Part shown: positions 6,367 through 11,114 of the stretch, one piece after another
How the letters are laid out: each line of letters opens with the position of its first letter
How positions within the stretch are numbered: the first letter of the stretch is position 1
From: Candidatus Kapaibacterium sp.
GTDB lineage: Bacteria > Bacteroidota > Ignavibacteria > Kapaibacteriales > UBA2268
Direction of reading: 5' to 3'
Length of the DNA stretch: 11,114 nt
Assembly: GCA_938038165.1 (NCBI GenBank)
Contig: CALHRB010000393.1
Span: 1 to 11,114 of the forward strand
The notes under the pieces: generated by a model
The model's input: the letters and a program-made list of their open reading frames with translations, nothing else
Told to the model about the DNA's origin: nothing
Databases searched by the model: none
Program-made: the position numbers and the translations under genes

Positions 6367-6783
6367 ATGAGCATAAAAATAACATTCCCCGGCAATAAAA
6401 AAGTTGACGCACATATTAATGGTTTTACTGTTCACACTGACCAAAGAATTGCTGACGGCGGAGATGGCACAGCCCCGGCGCCTTTTGAACTGTTCCTTGC
6501 ATCAATTGGAACCTGTGCTGGTATCTATGTTCTTGGTTTTTGTGAGAGTCGCGGTATCTCCGCTGAAGGAATTGAAATTGAACAAAGGCCAATTTACGAT
6601 CCAATTCAAAGAAGAGTTGGTAAGATCGAATTGGAAATAAAGGTGCCTGAAGGTTTTCCCGAAAAGTATAAAGATACTCTTGTTAATGTCGCAAATCTTT
6701 GTGCAGTCAAGAAAGCATTAGAAAATCCTCCAACATTCGATACATATGTTACAGAAAAATCTGTAGCTACTGTTTTAGTGTGA
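6367..6783 (+). CDS. OsmC family protein
   Basis: A 138-residue protein with the OsmC/Ohr fold: N-terminal strands, the family signature APAPFELFLASIGTCAGIYV (residues 37-55) and a second helix with NLCAVKKALENPP (110-122). C50 and C112 occupy the positions of the two reactive cysteines of the family, which reduce organic hydroperoxides; C59 (GFCESRG) is an extra cysteine nearby. It belongs to the wider YhfA/OsmC-like group rather than clearly to Ohr or OsmC proper, so a peroxidase role is likely but not certain, and no gene symbol is given. The start is supported by GGAG at 6355-6358, eight bases before the ATG. It is a single-gene unit, divergent from mltG, ending in a strong terminator. 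Confidence 0.9.
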   Translation: MSIKITFPGNKKVDAHINGFTVHTDQRIADGGDGTAPAPFELFLASIGTCAGIYVLGFCESRGISAEGIEIEQRPIYDPIQRRVGKIELEIKVPEGFPEKYKDTLVNVANLCAVKKALENPPTFDTYVTEKSVATVLV

Positions 6784-6813
6784 TTTCGTAATATAAAAAA
6801 TCTAATGAAATTT

Positions 6814-6847
6814 AAGATGTCCAACCGCTTGAAAGGTTGGACATCTT
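6814..6847. terminator. bidirectional intrinsic terminator between osmC and hemA
   Basis: AAGATGTCCAACC (6814-6826) and GGTTGGACATCTT (6835-6847) form a perfect 13-bp stem around an eight-base loop. On the + strand it is followed by GTTTTT (6848-6853), ending the osmC transcript 30 bases past its stop. On the - strand it sits about 40 bases after the hemA stop and is followed by AAATTT and then a T-run some ten bases later, so it probably also ends the nrfD-persulfide reductase-hemA operon. Confidence 0.9.
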
Positions 6848-6887
6848 GTTTTTCGAATAAAAATATTGATAATTCAATCTATTTGGG

Positions 6888-8069
6888 TCACTTAGCTTTT
6901 AGCACTGCGTTAATAATAATTGGTTGAATCCTGTGAACAAGCCGTCTTGTAATTTTTTCAACTTGTTGTCTTGTAAGGTCGTTTAGTTGATTTTCATATT
7001 CGTTCATCAAGCTTTGCCTGACCAGTTCAATTTTTTCAGCTATAGGCTGTATAACTTCGTTATCACTGTTTTCTGCCCAGGTTTGAAATAGCCTAACTTC
7101 GTCTTCTATAATTTTTTCTGCTTTTGGAATATCTTTGATTCGTTCGAAATTTTGCCTTTCGAGATAGCCATTGAGTTTTCCAAGGTCATAAACTTCAATT
7201 TCTCCGGGCAAATTATTAGTCTCAAAATCCCTTGGTATAGCCATATCAATGATTAAATCGGGGCATTTGCCTTCTGAAATAAGTTTTTGTAGCATTTGAT
7301 TTGTTACAATATAATCTGGTGATCCAGTGGAGGAAAAGGCGGCTTTGCATTCAGCTAAAACACTTGCAATATTGTCTAAGGGAGCTGCTATTCCTCCATA
7401 TTCTTCGGCTAAAATTTCAGCTTTGTAAAGTGTTCTATTAACAAAAATCAAATTTTGAAAATTATGAGCTTTCAGCTCGGAAGCCAATATCTTTGTATTC
7501 TCATTAACCCCAATTATAGCAATTTTATCATCTGGATTGATTTTATCAATAATAATTTTTGAAGCCACCCCGCTTACAGATTGCCTTCCCTCGCCAAGAA
7601 TTGTGTTATTACGTATAGCCTTTCCACAGCGAAATGCGGCGTGAAACAATTTGTGCATTATTTTTTCAAGGGTTTTTACTTCGCATGCAATACTATAAGC
7701 CTCCTTGACCTGCCCCTGGATTTGATATTCTCCCAAAACAAGTGATTCGAGCCCGGAAATAACCCTGAAAAGATGATTTGTGGCTTGCTCATTGGAAAGA
7801 GAAATAAAAAGATGTTCCCTCCCTTCGAAAATAATCTGTTTTTCTTCAAAATAGTATTTTCTCACTATCTCTTCCGGAGTGTGATTTCCTGATAGAAGCA
7901 TATAGAACTCAATCCTATTGCAAGTGTTCAGTATTAATACAGCTTCTACGCCCTCATATTCTTTTATAGTTTTAAGAGCTTTCGGAATCTCTTTCCTTTG
8001 CATTTGAAAAACTCCCCGTTCCTGTGTTTGAGAAGTTTTATGATTAATTCCATATATATATAGATTCAT
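6888..8069 (-). CDS. hemA: glutamyl-tRNA reductase HemA
   Basis: A 393-residue enzyme that reduces glutamyl-tRNA(Glu) to glutamate-1-semialdehyde with NADPH, the first committed step of C5-pathway heme synthesis. The catalytic domain has GINHKTSQTQERGVF (residues 7-21) and LNTCNRIEFY with nucleophile C50. GLESLVLGEYQIQGQVKEAY (106-125) and the helix before SVSGVA (164-169) also match. The C-terminal helical dimerisation domain (about 310-393) is present. One oddity is that the nucleotide-binding turn, usually GAGxMx or GxGxTN, reads GVNENT (187-192), so the second glycine is Asn. IDMAIPRDFE (274-283) is normal. It is the third gene of the operon, starting 18 bases after the persulfide reductase, with only a weak ribosome site. 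It is slightly shorter than the roughly 410-420 usual in Proteobacteria. Confidence 0.95.
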   Translation of the reverse strand: MNLYIYGINHKTSQTQERGVFQMQRKEIPKALKTIKEYEGVEAVLILNTCNRIEFYMLLSGNHTPEEIVRKYYFEEKQIIFEGREHLFISLSNEQATNHLFRVISGLESLVLGEYQIQGQVKEAYSIACEVKTLEKIMHKLFHAAFRCGKAIRNNTILGEGRQSVSGVASKIIIDKINPDDKIAIIGVNENTKILASELKAHNFQNLIFVNRTLYKAEILAEEYGGIAAPLDNIASVLAECKAAFSSTGSPDYIVTNQMLQKLISEGKCPDLIIDMAIPRDFETNNLPGEIEVYDLGKLNGYLERQNFERIKDIPKAEKIIEDEVRLFQTWAENSDNEVIQPIAEKIELVRQSLMNEYENQLNDLTRQQVEKITRRLVHRIQPIIINAVLKAK

Positions 8070-8087
8070 TTTTCTAACTCATTATAA

Positions 8088-9755
8088 TCAATCAATAATT
8101 TTCGATAATAACTGCATCCCACCGCCAAGATAACCAATATTTTCAAATCCGAGTTTCTTTAAAAAGAATGCTCCTTCATAAGATCGGGGTCCTTTCTGGC
8201 ACACAAAAATATAGGTTTTATCCTTAGGAAAATTCCTTATGTGTTTTCTGTATTCATCGAAAGACAAATTTTGTGAATCCAAACTCAAAGGAACGGATTC
8301 TACCTCTTCTTTCTCCCTCAAATCAATTATTATTGCATCATCCGGAATTTCATCAAAAGAATAATTGATAACCCCTGAATTCTCTTGCTCCAAAGCCATA
8401 GCGCCAAGAAAATTCAACGGATTCATCGGAGCCGAATGCGGTGGAGTATAGCAATGTTCAGCATTGATTAAATCATATAGATTGCCATTCTTTGATAATA
8501 AAGATGTAAAAGTGTCTGTATATCGTGTTACTTCACCTTTTCCAATCATTTGAATTCCAAGCAATCTAAGGCTTTCTTTTTCATAAATCAATTTTCCGAA
8601 AATTGGTTTTGCATCTGGATGATAATCAGGTCTGTCATACCAAGCACCGACAACTTTAGCTGTATTAAAAGCATTTGCGATTGCTTGATTTATATTTAAT
8701 CCAGAACCTGCAATAATAGTATCAAAAACTTTTATTGAAATAGCTCCTACACTGCCGGGGAATAGACTTTCAAGTCCAGCAATTGAATCTGCTATCACTC
8801 TGCCCTGACGATTAGCAAGTGAACCAAGAGGATAGTATCCATAATTGCCTGTAATTAAATTTTTTATCTCGATGCAATCTCCTCCAGCCCAGACATTAGA
8901 AACGTTTGTCCGTAATTGATTATCAACTTTAATGCCTCCAAAATTTCCTGTTTCAAGTCCACTTTTCTCGAAAAGTTCGACACTGGGTTTAACGCCCGTG
9001 CAAAGAAATACAGTATCAGAAGTCAGAACCTCGTCATTATCAAGAAATATATCAAAATGCCCCTCCTCGGTTTCAGTTATCATTCTGACAGTGGTGTTTG
9101 CGGATATCTTGACTGAGTGATTGCGGAAAATGTTTGTCAGAAAATCACCCAGTTCCTTGTCGAGCGACATAGGAAGTAAATGTGATTCTTTTTCGATTAT
9201 TGTGGTATCAATTCCCCAAAGCGAAACCAGTGCTTCAGCTAATTCACATCCGATATACCCTCCACCGATAATAACAGCTTTGCTTATTTCGCCCTTTTGA
9301 GCCATCAACCTTACCTTTTTTGCATCAATGGGAGAATGAAAGTTCATAATTTTTTCTGAGGAGGGAAATTCAAATTTAGGTTCAATTGGTTTTGCCCCAG
9401 TTGCAATTACAAGTTTGTCGAACTCGATAGTTTTATATTCTGACGAGGTTAAACTTTTAAAGCTGACAGTCTTTTTCTGGAAATCAATTTTTGTAACTTC
9501 AGATTGGGTAAGAACATCAATATCTTTTGCACTTTTAAAGAACTCAGTATCCCGTGGTTTGCCCCAAGGAGTTTTAATCAAATCGTTAAAGTCATCAATA
9601 TCTCCCGAAGCAAAAAAAGGCATACCGCAGGTGCTGAAGGAGACAAAGGGAAGCTTTTCCAAAATTGTAATACTGAAATCAGGGCGTAATCTTCTGAGTC
9701 TGGCTGCGGTTTTGCAACCAGTTGCCATTCCACCGATAATAACTACTTTTTCCAT
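8088..9755 (-). CDS. CoA-disulfide reductase-rhodanese fusion (NAD(P)H-dependent persulfide reductase type)
   Basis: A 555-residue flavoprotein of the pyridine nucleotide-disulfide oxidoreductase family. It has an FAD-binding turn at VIIGGMATG (5-13), a single redox cysteine C43 in STCGMPFF, an NAD(P)H-binding IIGGGYIG (162-169), an FAD-contacting AGGDC (290-294) and a dimerisation domain (about 340-455). Single-cysteine CoA-disulfide reductases have their active cysteine at this position. A rhodanese domain (about 465-555) follows, with the active loop CQKGPRS starting at C519. Such CoADR-rhodanese fusions reduce CoA-disulfide, CoA-persulfide or polysulfide with NAD(P)H, and the rhodanese cysteine hands on sulfur. 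No signal peptide is seen, so it is cytosolic. It begins four bases after the nrfD-like stop, implying tight co-transcription and probably translational coupling. Polysulfide or persulfide as substrate is inferred from domain order and neighbour. Confidence 0.93.
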   Translation of the reverse strand: MEKVVIIGGMATGCKTAARLRRLRPDFSITILEKLPFVSFSTCGMPFFASGDIDDFNDLIKTPWGKPRDTEFFKSAKDIDVLTQSEVTKIDFQKKTVSFKSLTSSEYKTIEFDKLVIATGAKPIEPKFEFPSSEKIMNFHSPIDAKKVRLMAQKGEISKAVIIGGGYIGCELAEALVSLWGIDTTIIEKESHLLPMSLDKELGDFLTNIFRNHSVKISANTTVRMITETEEGHFDIFLDNDEVLTSDTVFLCTGVKPSVELFEKSGLETGNFGGIKVDNQLRTNVSNVWAGGDCIEIKNLITGNYGYYPLGSLANRQGRVIADSIAGLESLFPGSVGAISIKVFDTIIAGSGLNINQAIANAFNTAKVVGAWYDRPDYHPDAKPIFGKLIYEKESLRLLGIQMIGKGEVTRYTDTFTSLLSKNGNLYDLINAEHCYTPPHSAPMNPLNFLGAMALEQENSGVINYSFDEIPDDAIIIDLREKEEVESVPLSLDSQNLSFDEYRKHIRNFPKDKTYIFVCQKGPRSYEGAFFLKKLGFENIGYLGGGMQLLSKIID

Positions 9756-9759
9756 AACC

Positions 9760-10914
9760 TTACTTTAGCTGTCTTCGAACTGAAAGGGCTATTTTATAAA
9801 GTGCGGTTATGATTAACATTCCAAGAGCCCAAATTCCAATTGATATCATAATTTCAGTAAATGTGGGCCAATAAGGAACAACCTTTCCAAGTGGAGATGG
9901 AGTAAATCCAGCAACAATTAATCCGAGCCCTTTGTCAATCCAAATTGATAAAAATACAGCAATACAGGCAAAAAGAAGTATTTTTTCGTTCTCACGATAT
10001 TTTTTTACTATCAAAAGAACCAATGATATGGCAGCAAGTATTATTGAAGTCCACATCCAGGGAACAAGAGAATAATTGCCATCAAGACCAGTATAAAGAA
10101 ACTGGAAATGTAAGGCATGCTCGTGTATCCCACTATAAAAAGCTGTAAAAAGTTCCATTAGAAGAAAGAATACATTAAGAATCATAGCATAAGTGGCTAT
10201 AACTGCTAATTTTTGGATTGGTTCTTTTCCTGTATCAAAATTTGTTAATTTCCTCAGCAATAAACATAAAATAATAAGAAGAGCAGGACCTGCGGCAAAG
10301 GCAGTCGCAAGAAATCTTGGAGCCATGATTGCTGACATCCAGAATGGTCTTGCAGCAAGACCTGAATATAAAAATGCAGTTACTGTATGTATGCTTACAG
10401 CCCATGGGATAGAAAAAATTATAACGGGTTTAATCCATTTTGGGGGATAAATTCCTTTCTTTTCTGCATCAAGCGTTACAATACTGATAATTACATTTAA
10501 TACCAAATAGCCCATAAGTGATACAGAATCCCAAAACATCATAGAATTAGGAGTCGGATGAAAAAACACATTCATAATTCTCAGTGGTTGTCCCATATCA
10601 ACAAAAATAAATGTCATACACATTATTACTGCACCGATAGCAAGAAATTCTCCTAATATTGTAATTTTTGCAAATTCTTTAGTATGGTGAAGATAATAAG
10701 GTAAAACAACCATTACTGCCGATGCTGCAACACCAACAAGGAAAGTAAATTGGGCAATATAGAATCCCCAGCTGACATCCCTGCTTAATCCGGTTACACC
10801 CAAACCATAATCAAATTGCCTCAAATAAAAAATAGTGCCAGTGCCAATCAATATCAAAAGAAAGAATACCCATAACCAATAATTTCTTGAACCGGTAAAT
10901 GCATTTTCTAACAT
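9760..10914 (-). CDS. NrfD/PsrC family quinone-reactive membrane protein, DsrP-like
   Basis: A 384-residue integral membrane protein with about ten predicted transmembrane helices (roughly 11-31, 48-74, 84-106, 125-147, 162-184, 194-221, 235-260, 282-303, 311-334 and 350-375). The conserved GLSRDVSWGFYIAQF, GEFLAIGAVIM, FVDMGQPLR and MAPRFLATAFAAGPALL segments, with H176 in helix five, fit the DsrP/HmcC branch of the NrfD family. Members exchange electrons between the quinone pool and an attached Fe-S or molybdopterin partner, usually without heme of their own. No ferredoxin-like or molybdopterin subunit is encoded next to it in this window. It is the first gene of the operon and precedes the persulfide reductase by four bases. 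The branch assignment is by recognised motifs only; QrcD- or Hmc-like roles remain possible. Confidence 0.85.
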   Translation of the reverse strand: MLENAFTGSRNYWLWVFFLLILIGTGTIFYLRQFDYGLGVTGLSRDVSWGFYIAQFTFLVGVAASAVMVVLPYYLHHTKEFAKITILGEFLAIGAVIMCMTFIFVDMGQPLRIMNVFFHPTPNSMMFWDSVSLMGYLVLNVIISIVTLDAEKKGIYPPKWIKPVIIFSIPWAVSIHTVTAFLYSGLAARPFWMSAIMAPRFLATAFAAGPALLIILCLLLRKLTNFDTGKEPIQKLAVIATYAMILNVFFLLMELFTAFYSGIHEHALHFQFLYTGLDGNYSLVPWMWTSIILAAISLVLLIVKKYRENEKILLFACIAVFLSIWIDKGLGLIVAGFTPSPLGKVVPYWPTFTEIMISIGIWALGMLIITALYKIALSVRRQLK

Positions 10915-11114
10915 AATTTTTTCTCTTTTTAATTGTTTATAAATTAAAAGTTTTCATAAATCGAAAAAAAATAAAAATTTTTCAAATCTTATGTGCAATT
11001 TGTAATCTAAATGTTTGCAAAGGTTATTACCATTGAAATATTTATCATTTCATTATTAATTCTAAATGATTGTTTAATAAATTTTTTTTAATTTTTATTG
11101 ATTAAAATTTTGTC
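10915..11114 (-). promoter_or_regulatory. AT-rich upstream region of the nrfD-persulfide reductase-hemA operon
   Basis: The last 200 bases contain no open frame of note and are very AT-rich, with several A and T runs. They lie directly upstream of the first gene of the - strand operon and presumably hold its promoter, but I cannot pick a -35/-10 pair with confidence. A weak dyad, TGCAA-N17-TTGCA, lies near 10990-11025. The ribosome site before the ATG is a modest purine stretch. Any Fe-S partner of the NrfD-like protein would have to lie beyond the window. Confidence 0.35.

Noticed and set aside
6404..6824. Alternative frames over osmC, on both strands
   Set aside because: OsmC motifs are intact in the chosen frame and it has a GGAG site; the others have neither motifs nor ribosome sites.
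9415..9768. 117-residue open frame on the + strand inside the persulfide reductase gene
   Set aside because: It is the antisense shadow of a well-supported flavoprotein, with no ribosome site and no recognisable domain. The same holds for the other + strand frames in 2922-3154, 4277-4552, 8916-9120 and 9945-10450.

Overview
The window is AT-rich and comes from a bacterium that has an outer membrane, flagella and a respiratory chain. It begins with the C-terminal tail of an outer-membrane beta-barrel protein that resembles large Bacteroidota surface proteins. It also carries flagellar genes, which are uncommon in classical Bacteroidota. Together these suggest the Ignavibacteria/Chlorobi-Bacteroidota side of the tree. 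This is an inference from gene content; there is no rRNA or other marker gene in the window.

Layout, left to right. (1) 1-192: 3' end of the beta-barrel gene, + strand. (2) 351-2469, + strand: a tight three-gene operon encoding a DUF438/hemerythrin/PAS protein, a DUF1858-DUF2249 protein and a small cupin. A good sigma70-type promoter lies upstream and has a perfect palindrome over its -35 element. The operon ends in a 12-bp palindrome that also forms the 3' end of the converging flagellar operon. (3) 2471-4968, - strand: fliL-fliM-fliN-fliO, the stator-associated, switch and export parts of the flagellum. (4) 5234-6274, - strand: mltG, a peptidoglycan endolytic transglycosylase. (5) 6367-6783, + strand: an OsmC-family thiol protein, separated from the next converging operon by a 13-bp-stem terminator. 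(6) 6888-10914, - strand: an operon of an NrfD/DsrP-type quinone-reactive membrane protein, a CoA-disulfide reductase-rhodanese fusion (persulfide reductase type) and hemA (glutamyl-tRNA reductase), with gaps of only 4 and 18 bases. (7) 10915-11114: AT-rich leader of that operon.

Two groups of genes look functionally coherent beyond housekeeping. The first operon combines a di-iron (hemerythrin-like) sensor-type protein with two partners of unknown function, one of which has a TusA-like fold without the usual cysteine. Families of this kind often occur around nitric-oxide and anaerobic stress responses. The last operon links a membrane quinone module, a cytosolic persulfide/CoA-disulfide reductase and the first enzyme of heme synthesis, which suggests sulfur-linked respiration with a coordinated heme supply. 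These two cassettes are the best candidates for an under-described system. The flagellar genes, mltG and osmC look ordinary apart from the details noted. No tRNA, rRNA, CRISPR array, insertion sequence or phage gene was seen.
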